A DNA stretch of 64,000 nucleotides from contig JABMCL010000509.1 in assembly GCA_018857735.1 (NCBI GenBank), positions 373,501 to 437,500 of the forward strand. The letters run 5' to 3'. The position numbers were made by a program, and so were the translations under genes. Source of the stretch: Alviniconcha marisindica. Its lineage: Eukaryota > Mollusca > Gastropoda > Provannidae. Positions 20,909 to 34,959 of this stretch are shown one piece after another; the stretch's first letter is position 1, and each line of letters starts with the position of its first letter. The notes below the pieces were generated by a model. The model was given only the letters and a program-made list of their open reading frames with translations. It did no database searches and was not told where the DNA came from.

Positions 20909-21940
20909 AATGAACAATCGAAGTTTGAGTTATAAACAGACAACAACACTAAGACGTGAGCCAAACCTCCACCAACACTGGCGTCATGTAGTTTGGCTTG
21001 GCTGTTTAACTGGAGTTTGCATACTCCAGCCTATAATTATCAGCTACTTTCGTCTCATATAATTCTGAGTGCCGTGGTAGTCCAGGTATCACGGGTAAGA
21101 CTGACTGCCTCGCCGCGGAGAGTATAATTATATAGTGTCGTGTAAACGCCCATACGCGCTCTGCTTAGAGTATAGCAAATTTCCCTCGTTTCGCCTTGGG
21201 AACAGTTGTAAATATTAACTGATGGTCATTGGCTTATTATGGTCCTTTTAATACCCCACCCCGCCCCCGCCCTGCGCGGTGGGATACTGTGGACGCAGAA
21301 ATTAAATCCCACCTTCTGAGAATCCAGAACTATTTTCATTTGATGGAAGGTTGTCTTTTATGTCTGGAGCAGGTCAGAACACAACTCTGCACGCCTGGTC
21401 TGCTGCTAACGGTTATACCTGCCAATTATCTGCCTTGCCCGTTTCTCCAACCGCATTTCCCCCCAGTCCTCTTCAAAGCCACCAATGCCACGTAAGGCTG
21501 ACAGAAACTGCGGCTTTCGCTCGCCACCTGATGACTTGTTCATGCTTCGCCCTAATAATTATCACCTTCGCGGCTAATTTGGGCCTTTTAGCTCCAAGAC
21601 TCAACTGTTCTGCTGAACCGGTGATCTTTCTACGCTCTCTTCCGTCCTCCGAACAGCGATCGATGGCGTCATTTTCCTTACCTACAGTCTAAAATCTCAA
21701 GCTCTTCAGCACACTATTTAGCCAATTCACCAGCTGATCATCACTTTGTCGGAAAGGAAATTTACCCTTGGACAGTCATGAAATGTAAAATTTGGAAGAA
21801 GAAGAAGAAATGGAGGAGGAAGAGGAAGAAGAATTATATGGAAGAAAAAAGACAATGCGTGTTCATATTATCTCCACTGTGTCTTCTGCGCAGCACACTA
21901 AAAGACTTTGAATACCGCGAACTTATTTACCTTGCACTTC
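20906..21940. other. Intergenic, no gene recognised
   Basis: At 21280-21390 it carries the dispersed motif GGGATACTGTGGACGCAGAA followed by ATTAAATCCC, also seen in diverged form at 5645 and 8935. Elsewhere only short frames. Confidence 0.45.
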
Positions 21941-21944
21941 GTTT

Positions 21945-24140
21945 ACAACAGTAACAACAGCAGTAGCTACAACAATACCAACAGCAGTACCTATAACAAC
22001 AGTAGTAGCTATAACAATAACAACAGCAGTACCTATAACAACAACAACAGCAGTAGCTATAACAGTAACAACAGCAGAAGCAGCAGCTACAATAACAATA
22101 ACAGCATCTACAACTACAATAGCAACAGCTGCTAAACCAAAGAAACAAACAGCAGCATCAATAACAATACGAACTGCAGCAGCCACAACAACAGTAATAA
22201 CTGCTGCAGCCACAACAACGATAATAACTGCAGCAGCCACAACAATAATTACTGCAGCAGTCACAACAATACTAATAACTGCAGCCACAACAACAATAAT
22301 AACTACAGCAGCCACAACAACAATAGTAACTGCAGCCACAACAATAATAACTGCTGCAGTCACAACAACAATAATAACTGCAGCAGCCACAACAACAATA
22401 ATAACTGCAGCAGCAACAACAACAATAGTAACTGCTGCAGCCACAACAAAAATAACTGCAGCAGCCACAACAATAATAACTGCAGCAGCCACAACAACAA
22501 GAATAACTACAGCAGCCACAACAACAATAATAACTGCTGCAGCCACAACAATAATAACTGCTGCAGCCACAACAATAATAATAACTGCAGCCACAACAAC
22601 AATAATAACTACAGTAGCCACAACAACAATAATAACTGCTGCTGCCACAACGACAACAATAGTAACTGCAGCCACAACAATAGTAACTGCTGCAGCCACA
22701 ACAAAAATAACTGCTGCAGCCACAACAAAAATAACTGCTGCAGCCACAACAACAACAATAATAACTGCAGCACTCACAACAACAATAGCAACTGCTGCAG
22801 CCACAACAACAATAATAACTGCAGCCACAACAACAATAATAACTGCTGCAGCCATAACAACAATAATAACTGCAGCCACAACAACAACAATAACTGCAGC
22901 AGCCACAAAAGTAATAAATGCAGCAGTCACAACAATAATAACAGCAGCAACAGCAACAACTGCTGCAGCCACAACAACAAGAATAACTTCTGCAGCCACA
23001 ACAACAACAATAACTGCTGCAGCCACAACAACAACACTAACTGCTGCAGCCACAACAACAACAATAACTGCTGCAGCCACAAGAACAATAGTAACTGCTG
23101 CAGCCACAACAGCAATAATAACTGCTGCAGCCACAACAATAATAACTGCTGCAGCCACAGCAATAATAACTGCTGCAGCCACAACAACAACAATAACTGC
23201 TGCAGCCACAACAACACCAATAACTGCTGCAGCCACAACAATAATAATTGCAGCAGCCACAACAACAATAATAACTGCTGCAACCGCAACGACAACAATA
23301 GTAACTGCTGCAGCCACAACAAAAATAACTGCTGCAGCCACAACAACAATAATAAATGGCAATAACTGCTGCAGCCACAACAACAACAATAACTGCTGCA
23401 GCCACAACAACAACAATAACTGCTGCAGCCACAAAAACAATAGTAACTGCTGCAGCCACAACAACAATAATAACTGCTGCAACCACAACAACAACAATAA
23501 CTGCTGCAGCCACAACAATAATAACTGCTGCAGCCACAACAATAATAATAACTTCTGCAGCCACAATAACAACAATAACTGCTGCAGCCACAACTATAAT
23601 AGTAACTGCTGCAGCCACAACAACAATAATAACTGCAGCAGCCACAACAACAATAATAACTGCTGCAGCCACAACAATAATAATAACTGCTGCAGCCACA
23701 ACAATAATAGTAACTGCAGCAGTCACAACAACAATAATAACTGCTGCAGCCACAACAACAATAGTAACTGCTGCAACCACAACAACAATAATAACTGCTG
23801 CAGCCACAACAATAATAATAACTGCTGCAGCCACAACAACAACAATAACTGCTGCAGCCACAACAATAATAACTGCTGCAGCCACAACAAAAATAATAAC
23901 TGCTGCAGCCACAACAATAATAACTGCTGTAGCCAGAACAATAATAGTAACTGCAGCAGTCACAACAACAATAATAGCTGCAGCAGTCACAACAACAATA
24001 ATAACTGCTGCAACCACAACAACAATAATAACTACTGCAGCCACAACAAGAATAATAACTGCAGCAGCCACAACAACAATGATAACTGCAGTAGTCACAA
24101 CAACAATAATAACTGCTGCAGTCAAAACAACAAGAACAAC
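21945..24140 (+). repeat. 2.2-kb minisatellite of CAA/TAA/GCA units with PstI motif
   Basis: The unit is roughly 24-25 bp: ACAACAATAATAACTGCTGC then AGCCAC. The palindrome CTGCAG occurs in most units. Spacers vary by 3 bp (ACA/ATA insertions), so several frames stay open on both strands (up to 556 residues). The encoded text is pure low-complexity Val/Ala/Ile, Leu/Gln or Thr/Ile/Ala repeats, and no real protein is supported. Confidence 0.93.
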
Positions 24141-24555
24141 ATACCCTCACCTGAAGCTCTTTAAAGAAGAACAGTCGGAAACTTCAGTTTCACAATACTG
24201 TGCGACTGCACATGTATATTATCGATTTCTCATCATTCTCAGTCGCAAACAACATCCGCGACCAGCCAGACGTTTCTGGCAGAGGAATCAAAATAAAGAC
24301 GGAGAGCGCAGGAGAAAATTGACCTGAATTTGCCGACAACAGACAAAAGAACTGTATATAGGCTTGTGTTTGTCAATGCCAACCGCCGGAGTTTTCTAGA
24401 CGCTAGCTAGATCACTCTTCAGTTTGCACTCAAGAAATATGTAGAGCATTAACAGAAGAACAGATCACAAGATTGTTCACGTGTTCAGTACTTTCACCAG
24501 TGTTTTCCTTTCTCACTTAATGATCATTAGCTTCTTTGCTTCTTCTTCTTCTCCC

Positions 24556-24612
24556 TGATATAACCGCACCGGTTGACTGGGCGTAAAACATCAACTTACT
24601 TACTTACTTACC
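24556..24612 (+). repeat. SINE-like 3' tail with (CTTA)n
   Basis: TGATATAACCGCACCGGTTG then ACTGGGCGTAAAACATCAA is followed by ACTTACTTACTTACTTACC. The same tail sequence ends other repeat copies at 5585, 6868 and 7370. Confidence 0.7.
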
Positions 24613-24615
24613 TGC

Positions 24616-24706
24616 TTCTTCTTCTTCTTCTTCTTCTTCTTCTAAGTTCTTCTTCTTCTTCTTCTTCTTCTTCTTCTTCTTCTTCTTCTTCTTCTTCTTC
24701 TTCTTC

Positions 24707-24792
<86 letters not shown>

Positions 24793-24829
24793 GTGTGTGT
24801 GCGTGCGAGCGTGTGTGAATGTGTGTGTG

Positions 24830-24881
<52 letters not shown>

Positions 24882-24882
24882 T

Positions 24883-24962
<80 letters not shown>

Positions 24963-24966
24963 CGTG
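24616..24966 (+). repeat. Compound microsatellite (TTC)n-(TG)n-(GCGT)n-(TG)n
   Basis: About 90 bp of CTT repeats is followed by about 80 bp of TG, about 45 bp of GTGC repeats and another about 75 bp of TG. Confidence 0.95.
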
Positions 24967-25129
24967 TTTGGTCTTACTTTAGCAATTTTGTGATTTTAAG
25001 GCGACGGCGGCAGAAGCTGAAGCAAGATGAACAGCACGTGTGTAAAAAGAGCAAGACGAAAATATGACAACGTGTCCCGCCCTTTCAAAGTTATATAACA
25101 CTGAACAACATTCACACGCAACACGTAAG

Positions 25130-25227
25130 CCCCCCCCACCCCCCCCCCCCCCACCGCACCCCCCCCCCAAAAAAAACAACCCCAACAACAACACACAACA
25201 ACAAAAACCACCACCAACAACAAACAC

Positions 25228-25285
<58 letters not shown>

Positions 25286-25309
25286 ACACACATACACGCA
25301 CACACACAT

Positions 25310-25340
<31 letters not shown>

Positions 25341-25408
25341 CACACACGTACACGCACACAGGCACGCACGCATGCACACACGCAGGCACTCACGCACGCA
25401 CGCACTCA

Positions 25409-25475
<67 letters not shown>
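25130..25475 (+). repeat. Compound poly-C, (CA)n, (CGCA)n microsatellite
   Basis: C-rich run 25130-25168, (CA)n 25223-25283, (GCAC)n 25311-25341 and a second (CA)n 25410-25473. It mirrors in reverse the composition at 24709-24960. Confidence 0.93.
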
Positions 25476-26905
25476 ACACACACACTTCAGTACAAAATAT
25501 ATGTCGGCCTTCTCATATGGAATGAACGAGAAAAAATAAAGAAAAAATATCCAGGAACTACATTTGAAGCGCTGCATACAAGCAAACAATAAAACTGTAA
25601 AACTTAACGTGTATAATTCAAATGAACTGTGACCTTCTCAAAACGTACTTTTTCCAACTGTCAAAAAAAGATCCAAATAAAGAAAACTTGAAGCGAAGGA
25701 TCTGGAGTTGAGGTGTTCCGCGTTTTGTTTTTCCTTATAAGGAAATCACAGAGAAAGCTGTGTTTTTTGTTTTGTTTTTGTTTTTGAGACACCCCCCCCC
25801 CCCCCCCCCCCCCCCCCAACTACGACGAGTGTCACGAGCTCGTGTGGCCGCTCGGGGACAGACACCAAAGTGGCTGAGGTTTGCAGGAGGCAAATCACGA
25901 CATGTGACGATGTTCCGTACATCCTAACCCACTAATCGTCTGTCACGGACCTCCCCTCTTCCCCAACCCCATACGAACTCAACGGGCACTTTAAAAATTA
26001 ATTTTAAAACAAAATCCTTCAATAAGGTAAGATTAAAATTTATATTGTCCCTTAACATAGGCGTTTTCTTTTTGTCTGCTTTTTTGTTTGTTTGTTTGTT
26101 TGTTTTTTGTTTTTGTTTTGTTTTTAACGAAAAGCTGTTGACATTTTTGTTTTTGTTTTTGTTGTTGTTTTGTTATGATGTTACGATATATTGTACCCTA
26201 TGGACAGAGCGGGTTCTGCCAGGATAGCAATCTCTTTAAAAGCCAGACTGACACTAAAGGGCAGTGCCACACGACCTAACTGTCCGGCCAATAGCTGTCT
26301 GTGCTGGGCTAGAAGCCTCCAATGCCCTGCAGCGATAGTTCTGCTTCACGTGCTTCAGTCCAATCGATAGCGGAGGGGCGGTCTCCATTTAGTCAATCGC
26401 ACGACTGCGGTGGTTAACTTTGAACAGCTCTCCTGCCGTGTCACGACTGAACTGCTCCAGTGCAACCGGAAAGGTCGTTAGGCAGAAGGGTGGCTAAGCA
26501 CTGTTCACTCATGCCTACGTATCAGTGAGGAGGATTCGGGGTCTAGTCTTTCTGTTTAGGGGTGGTGGAGGGGGAGTGTGTGTGGGGGGCGGGGGGGTGG
26601 GGGGGGGGGTATTTTAGATCCTAAAACCTGTCATGTAAATAAACTTGATAGACAAATTCAGGGTTGTGTTTCTGTAATTCTGTAGAGGGAGACTGCTACA
26701 GGCTCGCGCACGTCTAAGAACCGACGGCAGTTTAAAAAACAAAGTTGCTGTGTCAACTGTTTTTAACGTTTTATTTTTGTGTGTGATAGAAATTGTACCA
26801 CGTTTATGAAACAGGTAGAGACATTGGGACCGCCGTCGTCAACGTGTCATCTGTCTCTTTTCACCACCCGGCCCCCCTTGCGCTTGCAATGAAAGCAACC
26901 TCCGT
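25476..26905. other. Intergenic, no gene recognised
   Basis: Contains poly-C (25793-25817), a T-rich (GTTT)n stretch (26060-26170) and a G-rich stretch (26560-26610). Only short frames. Confidence 0.5.
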
Positions 26906-26909
26906 ACCA

Positions 26910-27920
<1,011 letters not shown>

Positions 27921-27990
<70 letters not shown>
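27921..27990 (+). repeat. (TG)n microsatellite
   Basis: Uninterrupted TG run of about 70 bp. Confidence 0.95.
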
Positions 27991-27994
<4 letters not shown>

Positions 27995-28224
27995 TAACGG
28001 CGTTTTCATGGGATTACGTGGGCTTTAGTTAACTAAAAAGTCGCTTAACTGACAGGTAGGGCTATGGTTATAGTAATCGTTGTGCTGACAACGCTGGGAG
28101 GACGTGTGTGGGGGTGAGGACGGAGGGGGTGGAGTGGTAGTAAGTCTACTCAGCTGGATCATGGAGTTTGTTTCAGTGACGCTGTCGTCTGACTCACGCT
28201 GCATCCTGCAGTCAGCTGGCTGAA

Positions 28225-28895
28225 AGTCAGTTTGTGTGTGTGTGTGGAAGATTGGGGAGACGCGGGGGGAGGGGGGGGGGCGTCTGTGTGTATGTAGAAG
28301 ATTGGGGAGACGCGGGGGGGGGGGGGGGTGTAAGATTGGGAGACGGGGGGGGGGGGCGTGTGTGTGTATGTGGAAGATTGGGGAGCGCGGGGGGAGGGGG
28401 GGGGCGTGTGTGTATGTGAAGAGGGGAACGCGGGGAGGGGGGGGGGGGCAGTGTGTGTATGTGGAAGATTGGGGAGACGCGGGGGGGGGGGGGGGGGGGG
28501 GGGTGTGTGTATGTGGAAGATTGGGGAGACACGGGGGGGGGGGGGGGGGGGAGGTGGGTTAGTATTGGGGAGACGCGTGGGGGGGGGGGGGGGCGTGTGT
28601 GTGTGTGAAGATTGGGGAGACGGGGGGGGGGGGGGCGGGCGTGTGTGTGTGTGGAAGATTGGGGGACGCGGGGGGGGGGGGGGGGGGGTGGTGGGGGTGT
28701 GTATGTGGAAGAGGGGAGACGCGGGGGGGGGGGGGGGGGGGGAGGGCGTGTGTGTGCATGTGGAGATTGGGGACGGGGGGGGGGGGGGGGGGGGCGTGTG
28801 TGTGTGTGAAGATTGGGGAGACGCGGGGGGGGGGGGGGGGGGGGGGCGTGGTGTATGTGGAAGATTGGGGAGACGCGGGAGGGGGGGGGGCGTGT
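28225..28895 (+). repeat. G-run minisatellite with quadruplex potential
   Basis: About 14 units of 35-60 bp contain TGTGGAAGATTGGGGAGACG followed by a G run of roughly 8 to 25 bases and CGTGTGTGTG. The opposite strand therefore carries a regular series of C runs. Frames through it encode Pro/His or Gly/Val text and are not genes. Confidence 0.93.
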
Positions 28896-28914
28896 GTGTG
28901 TACATGTTCATATG

Positions 28915-29175
28915 TGCATCACTGTGAATTGATCACACATACATCACCGTGAATTATTCACACATACATCAGCGTGAATTATTCACACATACATCAGCGT
29001 GAATTATTCACATATACACCATCGTGAGTTATTGACACATACATCAGCGTGAATTGTTCACTTAATATACATCATCCTGAATTGTTCACACATACATCAG
29101 CGTGAATTATTCACACATACATCGGCGTGAACTGGTCACACATACATTAGCGTGAATTGTTCACACATACACCAT
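28915..29175 (+). repeat. About 25-bp tandem repeat, ten copies
   Basis: The unit is CACACATACATCAGCGTGAA plus TTATT, with variants CATCGTGAGT and CATCCTGAATTG. Confidence 0.88.
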
Positions 29176-29759
29176 CGACACGAGGAGAGAGGCGCAGCGC
29201 AACGATAATTTGAGTTACTGGGTTCATGCGCTATAAAAGTGGACATCATCATCATCATCGTCACCATCATCATTGTCATCATCAGAAACAGGGAAGCGCT
29301 CGATGATCTTCCTCAATTGACAAATCAAGGACATCGTCAGTTAGACGAACATCGGAACAGCTTTAAAAGGCGACGTTGGGGAAACTCCTGAAAGACGGGG
29401 CGGAGCGCAAAACGGCTTTTTCGAGTATATAGCTGCCATGTTGAACTGAAGAGAACTACTGAGAGGTCAGTTCAGGACGGCTATCCAGCAGGTCCAGCAA
29501 TCATCGAGGTCCGACAACCCATTCACAAACATGTGAATATAGCTGAAACGTGATCGTGGATTACTGAATCAACACACAAGAGGGTTAATTAGCGCTCACA
29601 ATGCGTAACACAAATACAACAAAAAAGACCCGAATCGCCTACGGTAACTCTCACATGGCACATGGCACATGGTGCATGGTACACAAATTCCACCAGAGGT
29701 ACGTCCTCAAGAAAGGTTGGCCCCCCCGTCCATTCCCCAAAGTAAACATGGTGCTTAAC
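29176..29759. other. Intergenic with SINE-like tail, no gene
   Basis: GCGCTATAAAAGTGGACATC followed by (ATC)n at 29229-29285 looks like the 3' end of a SINE. Nothing else was recognised. Confidence 0.45.
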
Positions 29760-30041
29760 GTCCACAGAAACCACACTTGTCATGTGGAAAATCCTAGAAA
29801 TGAAGAAAATATTTCTTTCTTTTTTCTGTCAAAAAGTTATGTATCATCCTTTTCACTGATTCTTTGGTTCAGAATGCCACAGTAGGGTCTTGGGTTTATT
29901 CGGAACCCAGTTTTGTGATGCTATGACGTGTGTGGTTGTCACAGTACTGGATTTACCTCCCCTACCCCCCAAATCCAAGAATCACTGAATTGGTGTTTTC
30001 ACCCATAGTAACATGAGATTATTGTTACAAAACCTCATAAA
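29760..30041 (+). repeat. Dispersed repeat, copy of 36010-36260
   Basis: TGTGGAAAAT..TAGAAATGAAGAAA, CAGAATGCC.CAGTAGGGT, GGGTTTATTC..AACCCAGTTT and CACAGTACTGGA.TTACCT are collinear in both copies. The last part (CAAAACCTCATAAATCTAA) recurs once more at 41893. Confidence 0.8.
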
Positions 30042-30310
30042 TCTAATGTTTTCTCCTTTCTCTTCAAATGTTGTGGTCCATGGACACTGTCTTGTGACCT
30101 GTCCCTCACAATTAATGAAACGTTGAAATGGCTCTCATCGCTGCCAGTCTTAATGCAGGAGTCATTCTGGTGGTGACAGTGTAGCGATAGGTATATACTC
30201 TCCCTCTCCCCCCACCTCCATGCCCCTTTCCCCCGTTCTCCCCGTCCCTAATAAGCCCCATGGTTTCTGTGGACGTTATAAGCACCTTGTTTACTTACTT
30301 CCTTACTGTA
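30042..30310 (+). mobile_element. SINE body with (ACTT)n tail
   Basis: It is homologous to 43440-43750: GGCTCTCATC.CTGCC, then CTTAATGCAGGAGTCATTCT, GGTGGTGACAGTGTAGCGAT, a pyrimidine-rich stretch, CCGTCCCTAATAAGCC and ATGGTTTCTGTGGACGTT, ending in TTTACTTACTTCCTTAC. Confidence 0.75.
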
Positions 30311-30311
30311 C

Positions 30312-31150
30312 ATCCTGGGCCTGTCTACCGCCCTGAGCCTGTCTACCGTCTACCGTCCTGAGCCTGTCTACCGTCCTGAGCCTGTCTACCGCCCTGAGCC
30401 TGTCTACCGTCTACCGTCCTGAGCCTGTCTACCGTCCTGAGCCTGTCTACCGCCCTGAGCCTGTCTACCGTCATGAGCCTGTCTACCGTCTACCGCCCTG
30501 AGCCTGTCTACCATCTACCGTCCTGAGCCTGTCTACTGTCCTGAGCCTGTCTACCGCCCTGAGCCTGTCTACCGTCTACCGCCCTGAGCCTGTCTACCGT
30601 CCTGAGCCTGTCTACCGCCTTGAGCCTGTCTACCGTCCTGAGCCTGACCACTGAACCTGTCTACCGCCCTGAGCCTGTCTACCCCCCTGAGCCTGTCTAC
30701 CGTCCTGAGCCTGTCTACCGCCCTGAGCATGTCTACCGTCTACCGCCCTGAGCCTGTCTACCGCCCTGAGCCTGTCTACCGCCCTGAGCCTACCACCCTG
30801 AGCATGTCTACCGTCTACAGTCCTGAGCCTGTCTACCGCCCTGAGCCTGTCTACCGTCCTGGGCCTGACCACTGAGTCTGTCTACCGTCCTGGGCCTGAC
30901 CACTGAGTCTGTCTACCGTCCTGGGCCTGACCACTGAGTCTGTCTACCGTCCTGAGCCTGTCTACCGCCCTGAGCCTGACCACTGAGCTTGTCTACCGCC
31001 CTGAGCCTGACCACTGAGCTTGTCTACCGCCCTGAGCCTGACCACTGATCTTGTCTACCGCCCTGAGCCTGACCACTGCGCCTGTCTACCGTCATCCTGA
31101 ACCTGTCTACCGTTCTGAGCCTGTCTACCGTTCTGAGCCTGCCCACTGCC
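30312..31150 (+). repeat. 18-bp minisatellite
   Basis: The unit is CCTGAGCCTGTCTACCGC or ...CGT, with inserted TCTACCGT and with GACCACTGA variants to the right. There are about 45 units. Confidence 0.93.
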
Positions 31151-31282
31151 ATGAGCCGGTAGGCCTGTACCGCCGTGGCCCGCCGCCGGTCCACCCAGCT
31201 GTGATGCAGTCCTACAGGACTTCGTCAGAGCCTGTCGGATGCAACACCACATCGCTGTACAATCATAAACCCGCGTGTGCGC

Positions 31283-31283
31283 A

Positions 31284-31377
<94 letters not shown>
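31283..31377 (+). repeat. (TG)n microsatellite
   Basis: TG run with one TTG interruption. Confidence 0.95.
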
Positions 31378-31378
<1 letters not shown>

Positions 31379-31890
31379 AGCACATGGTTGAATGAGGTTA
31401 GGTTTGCCGGTCTTCATTAAAAGCTAACTGCTAAAGTAAAATTGGCATTCGATCGTTACCTTTGAGAACTCTCAATTGGATACATTAAATATTTGTTGAA
31501 TACCACAATACCACTCCAATAGGTGTAGACTGCTACAGTGTTGGGATTGCTGACGGGATTCCGGTGCCTGTATTTGTTTGACTGCGGAGTCACTCAGCCA
31601 GAGCCCAAGTGTCGGTTTTGATTCTACCCGGACTAGCGACGGTGAAAATAGCACAGTTGCGGGTCAGTGGTTTCTTGATAAGCTGTGCCGCGCAGGAGTG
31701 TCTATCTTTTGGTGTTGAATCGGCCCGAATGTTCTTCGTTTTGTGCCGATTCTGCCACGACCACGAAATTTGTCGATAGTGATTGACAGTCGTTTTCTGA
31801 TTAGCTCTGCCGTACTGGTGAAGGTATCGCTTGCTTTTCGATTTACACCATTGTTTGTTGTTGTGTGTCACTTCGCTTCCTCTCTAGTCG
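31378..31890 (+). repeat. Dispersed repeat, copy 1 (see 35340 and 36833)
   Basis: GAATGAGGTTAGGTTTGCCG then GTCTTCATT, and later TTGTCGATAGTGATTGACAG, CTGCCGTACTGGTGAAGG and TTTCGATTTA.ACC, are shared with 36840-37000. This copy has about 300 bp extra in the middle (31415-31720). Confidence 0.8.
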
Positions 31891-32497
31891 ATCAGTCCAG
31901 AGATACAACAGCAAGGGGATAGCCAAGTGAGCGAGCCCTGTCACGATGACCCTGTAAACCACACCGTGTATCCGCGTTCCGAAATATTCAGCCGGAGCTC
32001 CCGTTACAGCGAGGCCCAGCCGCTGGAGCAGGCAGAAGCAAAACGTCGATCCAGGTAAACTACACCGATTTACGTCAAAATGTAGGCATTGCACATATAA
32101 TAGATCATCATGGTTGGAACGGGGAAGCTTTCCCGTGTCCTGTGGTGTAAATTGCATGTTATCTGGTTTCTTGTACACCTCACAATCAACATTTTCATTT
32201 TTGATTTCGACCCTTGGCAGGCAAAATGGCACTTTCTTCAACAACAACCACCGTAAAAACGCAGTCACTTGGTGCATTTTGGTTCTTGTCACTATATTAT
32301 TAAATATCTCATGCGTGATATGATGGACTATCACTGTCTAAGAGTATTTAGAAGTCGCGATAGAAGGATAGGAAAACACTCGCCCTGGTTTCTGTGTTCC
32401 GAACCAGAGTGCATGGCTGTTCCGACGCTGAGCCGTGCCGTGTTCCAATCCAGAGCACCTTCGTGGAGATCGTTCCTTCTGACAACTAACTTAAGTC

Positions 32498-33092
32498 ATG
32501 CCAGACATGTTACTTACGAGGTCTGAGGATTCCATGTTACAGATGGAGATGTCTGCAGTGACTGAGGGGACTGTAATGGGTGTTTCTGCCGAGATGGAAG
32601 TGAAAACAACTGGCCATCCATTGATGACTTCTACTCCGCAAAAATAAGTGCCTGTCGTGCGACATCTCTGCCCAGAATGCGGAAAATCATAATTATGTGC
32701 AGAAAAGGAACCTGGTCCGCCATAGGAAGCAACACCACAAATTGGGTGATAGACCTCGTTTCCATTGTTCACAATGTGATAAGAAATTTACCATGTCTGA
32801 TGATCTACATTCTCATATGATCAGTGTTCATCTGAAGATAAAACCCTTTAAGTGTGAGACGTGCAAAAGATTACTTGCACACAAGAGAAGCCTTGAGCCA
32901 GGGAGGTATTCATGCACGGTAAACGCCCAAGACGTATGCGGTCACTGCGGGAAAGTTTTCAAAAGTAGAGGAAGTCTTCAAGACCACGCACGCTCGCATG
33001 ACGGCAGTCTTCCTTGCCCCTGCAACAAGTGCCTCGTACGTTTCACATACAGGAATCAGCTGAGGCGTCATAGCGAGAAATGCCTTTCTTAG
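32498..33092 (+). pseudogene. C2H2 zinc-finger gene, broken
   Basis: One frame starts MPDMLLTRSEDSML at 32498 and reaches a TAA at 32645. The same frame continues VRHLCPECGKS into a second TAA (32690-32692). The next frame then continues the first finger (KRNLVRHRKQHH) and further zinc fingers to a stop at 33090. These are FHCSQCDKKF...HSHMISVH (C-x2-C-x12-H-x4-H), FKCETC without a histidine pair, CGHCGKVF...LQDHARSH, and CNKCLVRF...RRHSEKC (C2HC type). One nonsense codon plus one frameshift within the first finger argue for a pseudogene. Such a DNA-binding protein would act in the nucleus; its target is unknown. Alternatively the breaks could be sequencing errors. No introns or flanking splice sites were evident. 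Confidence 0.7.
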
Positions 33093-33690
33093 CTACTTCA
33101 CTGCCACAAGATGTTCGTTTTAGTTCATTCTGAACAGTCATATTTCAAGCCTCGGTGTGACAACCGCAACAGATCCCTTTGCAGTAGCTGTACATAACAA
33201 AGTAGCACTAGAAGCTATGTGAAAGCACAAATCACGTTATAATTTGGTTTGGTGGTTGGGATAAAGACATCTCTAGCCCCCATTGGTTCTTGCAGTATTG
33301 TAGTGGACTTTGGCCACAATTTTCATCTGAACACTTTGATCAAAAAGAGTATGACGACTGACTTCGAGTTTTATGTTTGTTATTTTTCCTCTTTAAAACG
33401 CGATTGATACTTGATGGGTACTATCATTCTTATTTGCTACATATTCTTATTCGTGATTTCCAAAGTAAAATATTTATCGGATTCTTTTTCTTCTTCTTTC
33501 GTTTCGGCACTGGCACGTGAGCTTTTATTTCAGATTGACCAGAGCGTAGTACTAATTTATTTGCGGGAGAAACCCGACGTTTTTCTGTAGCCATATGTCG
33601 CCCTTCCGTTAATTCACACACAAACACGCACACACGCACGCACGAATGCACGCAACAACACACACATACACTCACGTGCGAGCGCACAAC
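33093..33690. other. Intergenic, no gene recognised
   Basis: Only short frames; the right end enters CA-rich DNA. Confidence 0.45.
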
Positions 33691-33697
33691 CACTACA

Positions 33698-33699
<2 letters not shown>

Positions 33700-33789
<90 letters not shown>

Positions 33790-33791
33790 AG

Positions 33792-33822
<31 letters not shown>

Positions 33823-33990
33823 TGTGTGTGTGTGTGTGTGGTTGTGTGATACACAATTATATAGCATAGGCCTACTATGTAAAGGAGACGAAGTACGGCC
33901 GTTTACATTATTTATTTTAACCAATCAGTCTTACTATATCAGTGGAACGTTGAAATGGTTCGATCGCCGTGAAAAAATGATTAATCTAAA

Positions 33991-34072
<82 letters not shown>

Positions 34073-34090
34073 ACGTGCGTGCGTGCGTGG
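33700..34090 (+). repeat. Two (TG)n microsatellites
   Basis: TG runs at 33700-33845 (interrupted by TGCTAG and TGGTG) and 33991-34070, then GTGC repeats. Confidence 0.95.
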
Positions 34091-34696
34091 GTTCGTGAAT
34101 GCACCATGACAACTCATGATCACACAATTAGTGAAAAAACACAAATTACAACAAATAATAACGTTCGTTTGAAATCTTGTCACACACATCTGAGTAGCCT
34201 GCTGCAGCCCATTTGCTACTGTGCTCAAATTATCGAAGCCTGTAGTGTTACATACATGATTATAGTCATCGACGCAAGAATTAGTAATAATTCTGATCAG
34301 CAGATTCTTTCAAACTTATTTAAAGCCATTAAACGTAGCCTATGTCACCCTGTAACAGATCGCAGTCAAAACACATTTACATAGCAAAATTCGGTTTGCG
34401 GCCATTGTAAATTTGCTCAAAAGATCTTCATCCTAACAATTCATACACACTGCCCAAAACAAAACCAACAAAAAATGTCCTGTTTTTTTGGCAATGTCAT
34501 GATGCCATCGGCAGGCACCAGAATGGCACGAGATGTACTGCTTTACTCTACATCAGTACCAAGCCCTATGTGTGGCAGTATCTTTGTTTCATGTCTTTAA
34601 ATGCTGTCGCACTCCATGCGCCTTTGCTGGACTATGTGGGGTCTGACAGTACAAGAACTAACTCAAACTTGTGATATAACTATGAAAGATGAGGGG

Positions 34697-34958
<262 letters not shown>

Positions 34959-34959
34959 T

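Noticed and set aside
21923..24327. Open frames of 556, 407, 362 and 323 residues on both strands
   Set aside because: They are translations of a tandem array with 3-bp-stepped units and no stops; low-complexity text, no start context, no domain.
28159..28927. Pro-rich 250-residue and Gly-rich 189-residue frames
   Set aside because: Both are readings of the G-run minisatellite.
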